Shown here piece by piece: positions 1 to 12,340 of a stretch of DNA of 64,000 nucleotides. The translations under genes were made by a program, and so were the position numbers. This DNA is from Collybiopsis luxurians FD-317 M1 (Eukaryota > Basidiomycota > Agaricomycetes > Agaricales > Omphalotaceae). The stretch lies in the NCBI GenBank assembly GCA_000827265.1, contig KN834755.1, forward strand, positions 644,063 to 708,062, in the 5' to 3' direction. Position 1 is the first letter of the stretch; each line of letters begins with the position of its first letter. The notes beneath the pieces were generated by a model. The model made no database searches, had not been told where the DNA came from, and saw only the letters and a program-made list of their open reading frames with translations.

Positions 1-3000
1 AAAGACTTATATTCCGTGCAAGTCGGGAGGTAATAGTACCACTTGAGTCTCGCATAGTCCAGACTGTACTTTTTTTGCCCAGTTTCCACGTACTACTGTA
101 CTATTGATGCTACTTACCACATGTTCACGAGTGACTATTTATGTATAGATACGTATATAGTTATATAGTTGCTGATTTACGGTTTCATCTGAGAAGAAAA
201 AAAAGTTTATTTTTCTTTTTGCCGTTTTCGGGAAGTTTTCTCTCTCACTTTTTGACATACGCCGTGGCAAGAGAGCTGATGCGTGCGTCAACGCTTTTGA
301 TCATGTCTTGATACACTCCGTTGGATCGGCTGATTGCCCAAGAAAGGAACTGGATCAACCTTTAATGGAAAGTGGATGGGGAGGAAGGAACGGCTGTGGG
401 CGGTCGTTGTTCACCGTTGTTTGGTAGGGAGTCGGACTCATCTTCATAGCAACCCTTTGAGCCAGATTGGGTGAGAGATCTCACATGGACTTATCGTCAA
501 TTCAATTGCCAAGTTGATTCTTCGCGCTGGGCATTTTCAGTGGCGCCGACCCTGGAAGGCCCTGGGGATCATAAGGGGATCATCAAATGCAAGACTTTTA
601 CTCGGATACTCCGACATCAGGACTTTGTAGGAGTTTGTAGGGCTTTAGCCACGAGATTCAAGTTTTCGGGAGAGAATTTGTCTTCTTTTTCTATTTAGCT
701 TGATCACTAAGAAATTCCGAGAATGCCCGTGCGCAGAAAGAGTAATACAAATTGCTGAGCGGCGCGCGCACACAAGACAGTCAAGAATCAGGGATCCAGT
801 ATTCTTAGCGAGCAGATGGTAGGACGGGAATTATCTAAGAACTTGATTCCTGAGGAGTCAGGTAACGAAAAAGTAACATATGTATGTAGCGTAACGAGTG
901 TAAAGGAGGCATCATTAGGCTACGATCATTCCAAATGACTCGACATGCATCCGTACTCTATATACACGTAAGATATTCAGGTTACAAATGACAACTAACC
1001 CACTTTTGTCCAACTTACGGCGTTTTCATGGATGATGAGGATGCGAGAGGAAACGATTGGCATATAACTAGGTGGTATACTAGTTTATCGTTTGTGAGTT
1101 TTGGAATTTATATACTTACGCTGGTTTGCATACAAAACCAAAATGACACCTCCCGACACGACATCACATCATGATCAAACGTTGTAGTCTGTTATGATTA
1201 CGATGAAGTGGTACAGCGGAGGCGTTTGGGTCTAAATGCCTGTAAACTAGTATCAATTTAGTAGGTGGCCTTTTCGGGGTCTGTTTCCGTCGCAATCTTG
1301 AATTTCGAGGTTCGAGTGGACAAGTTGAAGACAGTCAACGGGAGGGCTGAAGCCACAAATTTCAGTCATTCGCGGGGGGTCCGAGATGGAATCGATAATC
1401 CGATATGAATTCTGCAAGAAAGGTTAGACACAACATGCGTTGGAGGGACGACTCGGAATGAAGGATCATGATTATTCGATGAATAATCTTTAAATAAGTG
1501 GAGACTCGGTAAGTGAAGTGGCGTTGTGGAGACGCTCGGAATTCGGGAAGCAGAGATCCTTTCATGTCTTCTTCCTTAATAAGTAAGGTAGTTGTAAGTA
1601 CTTATTAGGGTATCTCGGCTGAATAGCGCGGGAGACAGTAACATGCATGTACCGTCTAAGGATAGGGGAAGGGCAAGGGAGGTGCCGAGGATGTATTTCG
1701 AATAACGTTGGGCGCAGCGTAGATAGACAGATGGTAGTGAAGTACTACATACATCCTACACGTACGACTAAGCACATAGGGACTGGAAGAGAGATTCGGA
1801 AGCGACCTAGGTGTTTATGCTGTATGCTCGAGTTGAGGAGAGAACGTTAAGCACGGTACCAGTGCTTGACTGTGATGATTGACAGGAGCAGGTGCCATTT
1901 AATTAAACTACGTGCATAGGATGCATAGGATAGCACCATTGTATCAGCGTACACACTTCTTAACATGGAAGGCTAGCGGCAGTGTACTGGCCCCCCATAT
2001 AGGTTCACGTATCGCCTCCTGAGCCCCCTTGTATGACTGGATAACGCCGAACGGGGTACGGAGCCGCGCTGCGGTGGATGGTCAGATAAAGAAATTAGCG
2101 GCTTGAGACCAAGTGCAGACCGAGAAGTGTTTACAGTACTTGTCAGTTGGGTATTTGCCATTACGAGTGTAACTTGTTCGCAAAAGGATAGAGCGAACAA
2201 TGATCGGGTACGTACAAGGAAGTGTTTTCGAATGACCGCGAAAGGTTGGGTATTTCCCCGTATTTCTCCTTTCAATTGAATTTTCAGTTCTGTGTCCATA
2301 TCATCGATGTAGATGAGATGAATTTACTCGAGGTATCAAAGAGTATGTTATTAGTTGAGTTATGTATATAGTTTACTAAGTTCTACACTGCAGTTGTGTA
2401 TAGTTGTATGGGGCGTGGGTGGATAGGAAGTATGAGATCGTCGTACGTACCTGTGTGTTTACATATGTACCTTGCATAGGTATGGAGTTGTTCCTTGTTC
2501 CTCGAAAAGGAAGTAAAATATTAGCAATTCTCCGCTCAACAAATTTCAATATTTTTAATACTCGACTTGCTGATGACCATTTCCGTATTTGAATGCGCGG
2601 AGTCGGATCGGAGGTGGCATTTGATGCTGATTTCGATTCTGAGACGAGTCGGGGGGCGGGGAGGGCTCACCAGCGCTGAGTGGCGTGCAACACAAAAAAA
2701 AGGATTATGGGAATGATGCGCGGTGGCATGTATGTAGGTGGACGTATGTCTCTACATTGGATAATTACAATATGTGGGTTACTAGAGTTTCCATGTCCAC
2801 CGGTGACTGAAGATTGACTCGAAACTGTCAAGATGTTTGAAGAGAGTGATTTGAGATAGGATTTTAACGGCGGCCGAGTCTAGAGAAGGTGCATATAAGC
2901 AGGTGAGTAGCATCATTTGAATATAAATGGTATGCCCGGTATGCATGTATGCGGTCGAGAGCCGGGGCGGGTGTGACTGGCGGCTGCGGCGGGTAGGTAT

Positions 3001-3972
3001 GTCGTTGACTCGACTTGAAGCCCGAAATTGAGGTTAGATAGATGGTGTAACTATGTGTTATAACGGAGCTTTGAAGTTTCAGCGGAGAAACACGGACCTA
3101 AAAATACCCAGGCCTTCGGTTTGTTCGTTGGTATTCTTACGTTTGTATTGATATTGTGACTGATTGTATTTGGGAAAGGAAAGCCGAGTAAAAGTGTAAA
3201 CTGTACCTTGCGTTTCCACCAACTGCAGACCCTTGTCAACTGCTAACTGCGCTACGGCAGGAAACGGTACGGCAAGGAAGGGGAGGAGGAAGGGGAAAAT
3301 TGAGGTTGATTGTTTGTAAGTGAGAAAGAAATACCATTGTATTAACCGTTGGAGAGGACGCTTGCCGATGACTGATCAATGAATCATGGATCATAGTATA
3401 CATGGGGAGCATTGGCCGATAGGAGAGAGTGTCATTTACTGTAACGTTTGACGGCTTGAAGGAGTAATCGGTGGGTGATTTTTTGGCTTCGGATACTTGG
3501 AGAGGGAACAGATGGATGGGATGACTTAGTGCTTGGCTACGGTTGCAAGTTGCAAAAAGTTTTAGTGATAACCGCTCTGCCGGAGGGAGTAAAGAAGGAA
3601 AAGGCTTGAAGGAGATCACATATGTATAGAGATGGGATCAAAAGGGATTGAAGCGATCCGGATAATCAATTGTATCATGTTGTCGTGCAATCTAGATGTT
3701 GTTTGATGAGAGAGATCCGCGCGTGTCAAAATGTTTTGTCTCCCCTTGGCTAAAAGGAAAAAGAGAGATCTGTCGGTGCATGAGAATGTGAGTTTGTGGT
3801 TGGAAGGAAAGAAATGGAAAGAATCAAGGAATTTCTTTCGCATATAGTAGGGATATGATGGTGGTTGAGATGAAAAGGGTTGATGCAGCGATGGGATCAA
3901 AGGTGGTCGCTTAGCGTAAAGAAATCGAGGATGTCGGACGGGTAGTGCCGGTGTATTTGTACATGTTTTTGT
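1..3972. other. Intergenic / long upstream region, no gene supported
   Basis: I see no convincing coding region here. The open frames are all under 130 codons, lack recognisable motifs and overlap one another on both strands. About 3240-3900 has a long purine-rich plus strand (pyrimidine-rich minus strand), which creates spurious serine/proline/leucine-rich minus-strand frames. This kind of tract is common in front of fungal genes, and the last 1-1.5 kb probably holds the promoter and 5' UTR of the zinc-finger gene that starts at 4069. Confidence 0.6.
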
Positions 3973-4068
3973 ATGAAGAGTAACATTTTAAATGGCAGGG
4001 GTCACAGCCTTCTTGTGATGTACAGCCCCTCTGCTACGCAGCCATCGCGAAAAGACGGTGCCTCTATA

Positions 4069-6911
4069 ATGGACCTTCATCCTGACAATTCCCTCGATCT
4101 CGTTGATTTCCACAACAACCAACCGTCTTCTCCGCCCGTAACTTTCGAGGTCATCGCCGACCCCGCCCCCAACAGCCCATCCTTTGTCCCAGCCGACCTC
4201 GACATTTCTTCCTACAATAACTCTCCATTCAGCGCTCACAGCGAGCTCAGCTTTGACGACGACTTTGACCAGCAATCCTCAACTGGCTTCGGTCTTTTTT
4301 CTTCAACCGGTAACAGTTCAGCTCCAGGCTACGATCCATCTGAATACGATAATCCAACCGGCAATTCTCTTCTAATGTTCAACGACAACGATTATCTCTC
4401 TTCTTATCACCAAGGACCTTATGGCGATTACCCATCTCCAGGTTCTTCTAATGGCAGTCAGAATGACGGTATTCGATCCAGAGCTTCCTCTGTTTCTTCC
4501 AACCATCAGCAGCAACCCCATCTATCTCCCAGTCTCCAGCCCCAGCATATCACCCGTTCCCCTCATATGGCCGTTGCTCAGTCTTTCGAGGGAATGTCTT
4601 TCCATTCTCCAGCTTGGGGAACCGAGCCTCTCCCGGAACCTTCGCCACAATCGGCCCAATTTGCCGCCGACGTCCAGTCCCGGTCTCTTTCACCTCAACG
4701 AGGTCTAGGCAAGCCACAGAGTCCACCTCGACTTTTGATGCCTGACGATGAAGTACCGACAATAAACGCACCAGAGGACGGCGATGGTGGCGCTGGTCCT
4801 GCTCTTCGCATTGTTCCCGCCACTCCCGTCAGCGGTGGCGGGGGTGTGACCAACGAAGGAGGTGGTGAGGACGCAACTATGCGTTTTAGGCAAGGTTAGT
4901 ATCTCCAGTTCCGGATTTGTACAAATTGCCTCTAATTCTCATTTCGTAGATAATAACTTGGCACCCTACTCAAATAACAATACTCAGTCTTGGAACTCGC
5001 GCCACTCTCCTTCCCCCCACCCTCCAGATTCCACCAACTATTCGTCTTCCTCCCAGCCTCAGGCTGGTTCCTCTCGTTTGGGTAACAGTAACGCTTTTCT
5101 TCTTCCAGGCGGTAGCCTCCCCAGAACTCGCTCAAAATCTGACGGGTCTCTGGAGCCACCGGCTTGGGATAACGCTGGTCTAACTTCATTTGACGAATCA
5201 GCCATCGCAGACGACGGGACGGTAAACATGACAGATGTTTCACCGCCCAATTCTTCCAATCCTAACGCTGGGCGTCTCAATTCCAACTTTTCTTTTGGCG
5301 GATCCCCCACTTCTACGTCAACCGGAAACGCTTTCCTTTCGGTTGAAGGGAGCTCCCTCAGACGCTCGAAATCCGACTCTTACGGGCGTGGAATTGGTCA
5401 TGTTCGGGGTTCTAGATCTGAAGAGCTCAGATTCGGCAGCGTGCCTGGCATCAATATGGCCGATTCGGGGACAGGGCAACAGTCAAATATCGGTGGCGCA
5501 CAAGGCAACGGTTTACTTTTCCCACCCAGCGCCCACAGCGACTTTATCCAACACCAACAGGACCAGCAACGCTCCCATACGCCACAGTTTTTGGTTCCCA
5601 GAGGACACGGTCACTCGTACTCGTACTCTGGCGCAAACAATTCATATCACGAGATTGGTTCGCTTGGTTTAGGTTCAGCTCTTCCCAACCTTGGTGCAGG
5701 CATGGGCCTTTCTGCCAACAGTATGGACGGAGGGCATATGCACAGACAGGGATCGCCACTGGGACACATTCGTCGTGCCTCCTCAGGCTCTCGCAGCGAG
5801 CGTGGAGTCGGTTCTTCACCATCTTGGGGCGGCTACGACTCGGGTTTGGGTCTCAGCCTAGGTCCTGGATCGAACGGCGGCTCGAACGCAGGAAGCATTT
5901 CTGGTTCACTTCGCGCATCACCCTATCCCTCTCCTAATGTGTCGCCACGGGTACGGTACGATGAACTTCCGCCGAATGATGGTCTCGACTTTGGATTGTT
6001 GAATGGGTCGAGCCCTGCACAAGGCCCCCCTTATCCCGGATCTCATCATGGAACACCCAACATGGCTCCGATGGGACTTCCTTCCTTACCTCCGTTGGGT
6101 GCACCGGGTAACATGGGCGGTAAGCCAATGCCGTCTGTCGTCACCGTCGGCGGTACCAACGTCCCATTGATTGTTTCCAAACCCAATGTTACGACCGGAC
6201 GAACTGCGAAAGCAAGTCAGAACCGACGAAAGCAAGAGGCTACTTTCAAATGTCCTGTACCCGGCTGCGGAAGTACGTTTACGAGAAGCTTTAACCTAAA
6301 AGGTAAGCTGTTGCTGTTATTTGACTTCGGGAACGGGAACGTGACTGAACGCTTTTGTCACTTAGGTCATATTCGGTCTCATAACGAAGAGAAGCCCTTC
6401 CTTTGTCATTGGCCCGGGTGCAACAAGGGTTTCGCTCGTCAGCACGATTGCAAACGACACGAACAGCTGCATACGAATTACCGTCCGTTTACGTGTGAAG
6501 GATGTCAGAAGCCGTTTGCTCGGATGGATGCGCTTAATAGGCATCGTGAGTCATTTTGTTTTCGGAACTAGTGTGCCCTCCATACCAATCATTTTCCATT
6601 GTTTACTAGTGCGATCCGAAGGTGGCGCGGAATGTCAGCGCGCGCTCGAGCAGAACGGGACACTCCCCGCTGGCATGGCGTCTCCCAAGCCCAGCAAATC
6701 GGATCCGTCCAGTCGCACTCGATCGAGCTCAAACTCGAGGAACGCCAACGGGAACAATAACCTCCAGGATAGCGAGCCTGCCAAGTCGTTACCTATACCG
6801 ATCACTGCGATGAAGAGTGAAGGTATGAAGATGGAGACGGGCGGCTGGCATCCTAACCCTGGCATGAAGATGGAGGATTCGAGTTGGCCGTCCATGGGAG
6901 TGACGCTTTAG
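4069..6911 (+). CDS. C2H2 zinc-finger transcription factor, Crz1-like (calcineurin-response type)
   Basis: Four exons: 4069-4894, 4950-6302, 6366-6545, 6610-6911. The introns are 55, 63 and 64 nt, and all junctions stay in frame, giving 886 aa. The first ~700 residues are Ser/Pro/Asn/Gly-rich and disordered, as expected for a regulated nuclear factor. The zinc fingers are near the C-terminus: finger 1 C710/C715/H728/H732, split by an intron; finger 2 C740/C745/H758/H762; finger 3 C770/C773/H786 with C795 in a LRSEGGAEC context. Finger spacing and the linkers NEEKPFLC and TNYRPFTC match the fungal Crz1 family, which acts downstream of Ca2+/calcineurin by nuclear import after dephosphorylation. 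I inferred calcineurin control from family only. An in-frame ATG at 3973 would add 32 residues; I prefer 4069 (MDLHPDN) because it starts the acidic conserved-looking part. Confidence 0.85.
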
Positions 6912-8225
6912 AAGAAAAGAAGAAACAGCGTCCAGGTCTGTTATTTGCTGTTTTCATATCAATACATTGTACTTTTTTCTTTTCTTGCGTTTCTTGTTGG
7001 CTGCTCCCCACTTGCTATGTATCTTGTCCTCGCTCGCTCTGTGTGCCCCTTGTTGACTATTTCTTCTCTGGACATTACAATGATCTCCCAACTGCAGCCC
7101 CCCTCTGCTTTGTGTTATAGTTTAGTATGTATGCTCTCGTCTCGCTTCCCACCACCTTGACTTTCATACGCTAGATATGCTTGTTCGTCTTTTTCTTCTT
7201 ACTTTCTACTTTTTGTTTTTTTTTCAATATTAATTTATTTATTTCTCTTCGTCGTCGTCTGCCCTCTCCATTCTTCTTCTTTTCTTCGAGGGGAGGGATG
7301 GGGTTTGATTGCCTTTTTTCTTTCTGCTTTCTGCTTTTTTTGGTCTACGCTCTTTCCCCCACCTAGCGTCCGACCTCCACGGAATCGGATGCGTCGGGTG
7401 TTGGTTACCAAGGACTGAGGACTGATGCCTGAGGACTTACCGCCCGTACTCGTCGCGGGGTCGGTCCATGGTCATCGGGGAATTGGAAGCGGAGGTCCAA
7501 ACGAACAACATACGAATCGAATCCAAACGGAAAAAAAAACGAAACATATTTTTGGGTTTATCGAAGAGAAAAGAAAAAGAAAGGTTGCCGACACCGTATT
7601 TCATGATGAATCCAAAGAAACCGAAATCGAATCTCTCCCAAAGTATCAACTTGTAACCACTAGTAGCACTCGCTCTCGTTCATCGACTGAATTCTGCCAC
7701 TCGCTCTTTTTTTGTGTAGCCTTATAGATTCAACTATCTAACCTATTCTACTCGTTATACGTACTGTACCGTACCCTACGTACGATTTGACTTATTATTT
7801 TTCTTCGTGATCTCCTTCCTTGCTTCCTTTTTCCCCTTTTTTCTTCGTTGCTCTCTGCTTAATAGTTATACACACGTCGCTACTCCCTCGCGGTCGTGAA
7901 CACTGTATAGTGGTACGTATTATTGCTACGCGTTTGTTGTACTTCGGTTTCTGGAGCTTATATACTTATTTATTTGTTTTCTTTCTCGTTCGAAATAATA
8001 TAATACATACATACTCTAACTTGTGGACTTGCGTTGTGGATGGAGCTTCTAAGGATGACTTTGAGAAGGGCAACGTGAACAGTATGCATATCCATAAACT
8101 GGGCATACACAACTGCCAGGAATGGCCGGCTTCGTAAACGAGGCATGGCAGTTATCGCTCTCTATCCTTATCTTGCTCATCGGGCATCGACAACCTCTCA
8201 CTCTTAGGTTTACTCCAGATTCAGC
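6912..8225. other. 3' UTR and intergenic, T-rich
   Basis: After the stop of the zinc-finger gene comes a strongly pyrimidine-rich plus strand (about 6940-7370 and 7780-8000) with many T and CT runs, consistent with a long 3' UTR and terminator region. The short frames here have no recognisable motif, and I call no gene. Confidence 0.5.
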
Positions 8226-8894
8226 ATGGCGACTGGTACTACGACCACCAGCATCGATCAAGTCCCAAAGCTCGTTTCTCGCACTGGCAGGATAAAGCTA
8301 GTGAAAGCTACAGCAGAAAACGATGCAGCTGTCGCTGCACTGTGGTCTCATCCGGAAGTACGCAGGTATCTGCCGCATTTTCCAAAAAACTGGTCGGTAG
8401 AGTATGCACGCTCATTCCGGGAGTCGAGAGATGTGCGGGAAGATTATCACGAGTATCATGTTCTTCGATGCTCTGGCGATGGAGGTGGATTCGACCGAGG
8501 AGGACAGAAGCAGGAGCAGGAAGGAAAGACAGAGTTCATTGGGGAAACGATGGCGTTCCATATTGATACGACACACAAATCTTGCGAGGCAGGGATCGTC
8601 TTGGTTCCGGAGGTTCATCGGACTGGAGTTGCTACGGACGTGCTTTATACGTTGTTTTCGTACATCTTTGAGGTGCTTGAGTTGCACAGGGTGTGTATGA
8701 GGACGGATAGTGAGAATGTAGGGATGAGGGGATGGTTAGAGAAGGTTGCGGGAGCGAGACTGGAGGTGGAGGAGAAGGATACGTGGAGAGATCCTGTCAG
8801 TGGAGTGTATACCGATGTGGTAGGATATGGGATTTTGGATTGGGAATGGAAGGATCGCGTAAAGGATGTTTTGGAAAGGAGATTAGGGCTGTAG
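8226..8894 (+). CDS. GNAT-family N-acetyltransferase (RimJ/RimL-like)
   Basis: Single exon, 222 aa, starting MATGTTTTSIDQ. The product resembles the Acetyltransf_3 group of GNAT enzymes, which move an acetyl group from acetyl-CoA to an amine. Seen in the sequence: an N-terminal strand with RTGRIKLVKA, a central block HIDTTHKSCEAGIVL, then the acetyl-CoA loop region VHRTGVATDVLYTLF (consensus R/Q-x-x-G-x-G/A), and a C-terminal block with SENVGMRGWLEKVAGA typical of the motif B arm. A charged Gly/Gln/Glu insertion near residues 80-100 is absent from the neighbour. It lies 221 bp before a close paralog in the same orientation, so this is a tandem duplication. The substrate cannot be told from sequence. 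Confidence 0.8.
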   Translation: MATGTTTTSIDQVPKLVSRTGRIKLVKATAENDAAVAALWSHPEVRRYLPHFPKNWSVEYARSFRESRDVREDYHEYHVLRCSGDGGGFDRGGQKQEQEGKTEFIGETMAFHIDTTHKSCEAGIVLVPEVHRTGVATDVLYTLFSYIFEVLELHRVCMRTDSENVGMRGWLEKVAGARLEVEEKDTWRDPVSGVYTDVVGYGILDWEWKDRVKDVLERRLGL

Positions 8895-9115
8895 AAATAT
8901 TGTCGCTTCAAAAGCTAATCGGTCAGCTGCGATTGTGCGCAGGTTGCAGGGGCGAGGCTTGAAATTGTATTTGATTAAAACGTGTTTGTCAGGAGGGGAG
9001 AATTCACCGTCGATGACTTGTTCAAAATGACTCCGGGACCGAGTCATTCAACTGCCAGGCTTAAAATTCACTTAGCGAGGTCGCCAGGATTCATTTGCTC
9101 TGACCTTCCGAAATA

Positions 9116-9730
9116 ATGCCAGCTGCGGATAAAATTCAGCCCATCGAACTTGCCTCTCGCACTGGCCGTATAAAGCTAGTCAAGGCAGTAGAGGAAAACG
9201 ACGCAGCCGTTGCGGCCCTTCGCTCTCATCCCGAAACTAGGAAACACTTGCGCTATTTTCCGGAACACTATTCCATTGACGAAGCACGCGAACTTCGAGA
9301 GAAACGAGCTGCAGATGAAAGTCTGCAGGAGTTCCACGTCCTTCGGTGCGAAAAGGATGGGTCCACAAGTTTCATTGGAGGAACAATGATGTTCCACATG
9401 GATACGACTCACAAATCATGCGAAGTGGGAATCTTGATGTCTCCAGATGTCCATCGAACTGGGTTCGCGACGGATGTGCTGTTTACGTTGTTTTCGTACA
9501 TTTTCGAGGTTCTGGAGATGCATAGGCTGTATATGAAGACGGACAGCGGGAATGTCGGGATGAGAGGCTGGTTAGAAAACGTTGCGGGAGCAAGAAAGGA
9601 GATACATGAAAAGGAGGCTTGGGTGGATCCTATTAATGGAGGATATAATGACGTTGTGGGTTACTCAATTTTGGAATGGGAATGGAGGGACCGGGTGAAA
9701 GGTGCATTAGAACGTAAATTAGGTCTATAG
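9116..9730 (+). CDS. GNAT-family N-acetyltransferase, tandem paralog
   Basis: Single exon, 204 aa, clearly homologous to the gene at 8226-8894 along its whole length (shared RTGRIKLVKA, HTTHKSCE-type, VHRTGFATDVLFTLFSYIFE, GNVGMRGWLENVAGA). It lacks the charged insertion, so this is probably the more typical form. The acetyl-CoA loop motif is intact (HRTGFATD). A tRNA gene begins 62 bp downstream on the other strand. A broken copy of its C-terminal part lies at about 13510-13660, and a short piece near 18790-18820 recalls its GNAT C-half. Function beyond acetyl transfer is unknown. Confidence 0.8.
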   Translation: MPAADKIQPIELASRTGRIKLVKAVEENDAAVAALRSHPETRKHLRYFPEHYSIDEARELREKRAADESLQEFHVLRCEKDGSTSFIGGTMMFHMDTTHKSCEVGILMSPDVHRTGFATDVLFTLFSYIFEVLEMHRLYMKTDSGNVGMRGWLENVAGARKEIHEKEAWVDPINGGYNDVVGYSILEWEWRDRVKGALERKLGL

Positions 9731-9792
9731 CTGCTATCAATCCAGCTCCATCGTAATACTATTAGGTCTTCAGGCAAAAAATGAATTCAGCC

Positions 9793-9864
9793 TAGCAGCA
9801 ACTTGTTTCGATCAAGTGACCTCGGGGTTATGGGCCCCGCGCGCTACCACTGCGCCATGCTGCT
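9793..9864 (-). tRNA. tRNA-Met(CAU), initiator type, intact
   Basis: Read on the minus strand this 72-nt sequence starts AGCAGCATGGCGCAGTGG and folds as a tRNA: a 7-bp acceptor AGCAGCA/TGCTGCT plus discriminator A, an anticodon stem of GC pairs (CGGGG/CCCCG) around the loop CCCATAA (anticodon CAT), and a T-arm with GATCGAAAC. The three G:C pairs beside the anticodon loop, C at position 33, and the T-loop with A in place of TTC are hallmarks of eukaryotic initiator tRNA-Met. No intron. On the same strand about 80 bp upstream lies a broken nuclease-like gene. Confidence 0.92.
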
Positions 9865-9943
9865 GAGATCCAATGGCAGTGTATTCCTATATCACTTGAC
9901 AACAGCTCATGCAAGGTAAGTGCATTCTGTTGCTTCCTACACG

Positions 9944-10160
9944 CTAAACCATATCTCTTAACTTTCTGGAAGCTCCTTTGAGTAACTGTTTGGCTGTCAA
10001 GCTGTTCGAGAATTGAGACGCTGAAGGCGGCTGATCGGTACCAATTGCGACAATGCCTGAACCCTCCACCCTAACAAATTTCGCAGCATTTGCCATGCTC
10101 CCGCATTTGAGCTCGAACATGTCGTAATCGTTCAGAAGGAGGTCGGATCTCGGGTTCAAA
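9944..10160 (-). pseudogene. Remnant of PD-(D/E)XK nuclease-like gene
   Basis: The minus strand encodes NPRSDLLL...MFELKCGSMANAAKFVR, matching the catalytic core of the intact gene at 19821-20363 (QRSDLLL...MIELKCESIANAANFVR). Homology stops abruptly on both sides: the N-terminal half and the C-terminal tail are missing. It sits just upstream of the tRNA at 9793-9864 on the same strand, the arrangement seen with the other copies. Confidence 0.65.
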
Positions 10161-10189
10161 TCTCTCATTGTTATTTGGCTTCCTTCCAT

Positions 10190-11110
10190 TATTCTCTATA
10201 CGAACAGTTGGTCTATCTGCCTATGTCACATACAGACTTCAAAGCTCAGCAGAATGGCTTATTTGCAAAAGTCCTCAGATAGCCCGAACTGGTGGTGTCG
10301 CAAGGCTGGTAGCGACCACTAGCGAGGAAAGAGGCAGACAGTACCCAAACCAAATAGGCTGATAGTGCCTCAGCTGACGGCTACCCCAGACGAGGATAGA
10401 AGCGCAATCATAGGCAAAATGGTGGTGTCGAGGAACTGGCGATTTCAAGTTTCCATGTCTTGTGTCCTTCTCGAACTCCCACCTTGCTCGCTTCCTCTGC
10501 CTTCTTCGTTATCCCTATCTTGCTTGTTCAAAGCCAGTTTGCTCTCCCAACCTTCGTCGAGAAATCAGAATGGAAGAAGGGCTAATGGTACCCTGGAGGA
10601 AAGAGGCTGAAAACTGTGACAAAGACGCGGATAGTCCTGGGCGATTCAGTCAAATAGTTGAGCAGACAGGGGTATGCCAGATGAGACCAAAAGTGCGACA
10701 GATGGAATTCGGACTTGTTTACAGTCCCCAAAATCTGGTATTTCCTCTCAATATCAATGCCCTACCTACTCAAGACTGTCTTTTACATTCTTCAACTTCT
10801 TCAGCATGCATACCTGAGGCAGGAAAGACTGCGTGCATATTACCCCCTGTATTAGGAATGTGTGTTCCCACTTCTATGGCTGTATAAAAAGACACTGTAC
10901 TTCTTAGTGTATAGAATTAGAAGTAAAACTATACCCACAGTAGTGCGGAGCTGCGGGAAAATGGCTGTTCAGGAGTCGGACCTCACCAGTATAATATATA
11001 CCCTATCCTATCCTGGACCTTCTAGTCATCCAATCACCCATTGTATATAAGTGTGGAATTGCCTGCATCATGTTCATTTTTCATCGCAATTCTCGCATCT
11101 ATGTTGCAAG
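10190..11110. other. Intergenic, nothing recognised
   Basis: Several frames of 60-140 codons overlap here without domain motifs, plausible splice sites or repeats of neighbouring genes. I see no supportable gene. Confidence 0.4.
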
Positions 11111-12274
11111 GGTCCGCGGGTAAGCAGAAGGTACTCAAAAATTCAGAGTTGCGACTTGAGTCTGCCGCGGCCTGCTGAAGATTCAACACGATGTCACTTA
11201 CTGGATGGAATATTTTATCCACATATAACTCCGCGCTTGTACGGCCATATACTGTACCTATTAATTATACTGTCACTTGCAGTACCGCTGCAAAATCCTG
11301 GTCAAGCTTGTGCCACTGTCAGTCCTTCAAAATTGAATCGTGCTGATAAATGAGACTTCTAGGCAACTAGTCGAGGTCTCCCGGGATCGTTTGACGGGCA
11401 AATGTGAGTAACCGCATGGTAGTTTGAGGCTCGTACCTGGCTGTACCTTGGCTGGGCATCAGAAACTAATACGCATCCGCACAAGGTAACGGAGGCGAAA
11501 GTAAAGATTTTAGTTTCAAGCTTACGGGCTGGGCTAATTAGAGCGGCTTCCTGTTGCATGTACTTCGCTTAGAACAGTCGGTACTGGGCAGGTGAGTAAG
11601 CTCATAGTAATCACAAATATTGATCCAGTGACTGAGGATCGGGAGATGGTATATAATACAGAGCTGGCCTGAAGATCTCTGAACCCTCATGGAGTACTTC
11701 GAGAAGTGGATGCTCCGAAACCAGATACCGGTGAATGATCGCAATTCATCTAGACGCCAAACGAGACACCTCCGTTTCCCCTTTGCTTTTTCTAAGTTGA
11801 ATACATCTATGTTTAATTCCGATCCAAACTCGTAATTCTCAATTTTTGGCTTGGTGTCCGTAAACTGAGTCCTGGCGCAGTAGAGACATTTCTGAAGTGC
11901 GCTACAGTGTCACCGAATACCAGTCAACGTGAGAGGATATTGTACATTATCGCTGATGGTGATAGGACATATTCTTGCTCGAATAAAGTGCCACATCCCG
12001 CTATCCACGCAAAGTTGATTGAAAACCTCCTCTGGTATGAATATAGCGGCCATTGGATGCCGAAGGAAAGGGCACTTACTTATTTATCGAGTCTCCGGAT
12101 CCGAAACGACAATAATTCAATGCTGATTGGATTCACCATAAACTTAAGTCAAGGAATGGCAGGTCAGGTCGCTGCCGACAGGCTGAATGCGAAAACGCCT
12201 TTCGAAGTTGTGCCTTCTCATTCGGAACGCCCGGATCTATCATAGAAGAATGCCTGCCTTTGACTGTGGTCAAG

Positions 12275-12283
12275 TATATAAAG
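12275..12283 (+). promoter_or_regulatory. TATA box of lectin-like gene 1
   Basis: TATATAAAG lies 66 bp before the ATG at 12341. The duplicate gene has a similar CATATATA at the matching place. Confidence 0.5.
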
Positions 12284-12340
12284 TGCGACAAAACCTACCG
12301 TTTTTCCATCGCCAACGATCAGTACAAATCGAACCTCAGA

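Noticed and set aside
3236..3900. Minus-strand open frames of 94 and 127 codons
   Set aside because: They follow a pyrimidine-rich strand and are made of Ser/Pro/Leu/Phe only; no motif, no splice logic, and they lie in the likely promoter/leader of the zinc-finger gene.
10462..10887. Plus-strand frame of 141 codons
   Set aside because: No recognisable domain, no signal peptide, overlapped by another frame, and no conserved counterpart.
11907..12245. Plus-strand frame of 112 codons upstream of lectin-like gene 1
   Set aside because: The equivalent stretch in the duplicate (about 14755-15110) has indels and stops while neighbouring exons stay intact, so it is not under coding selection.
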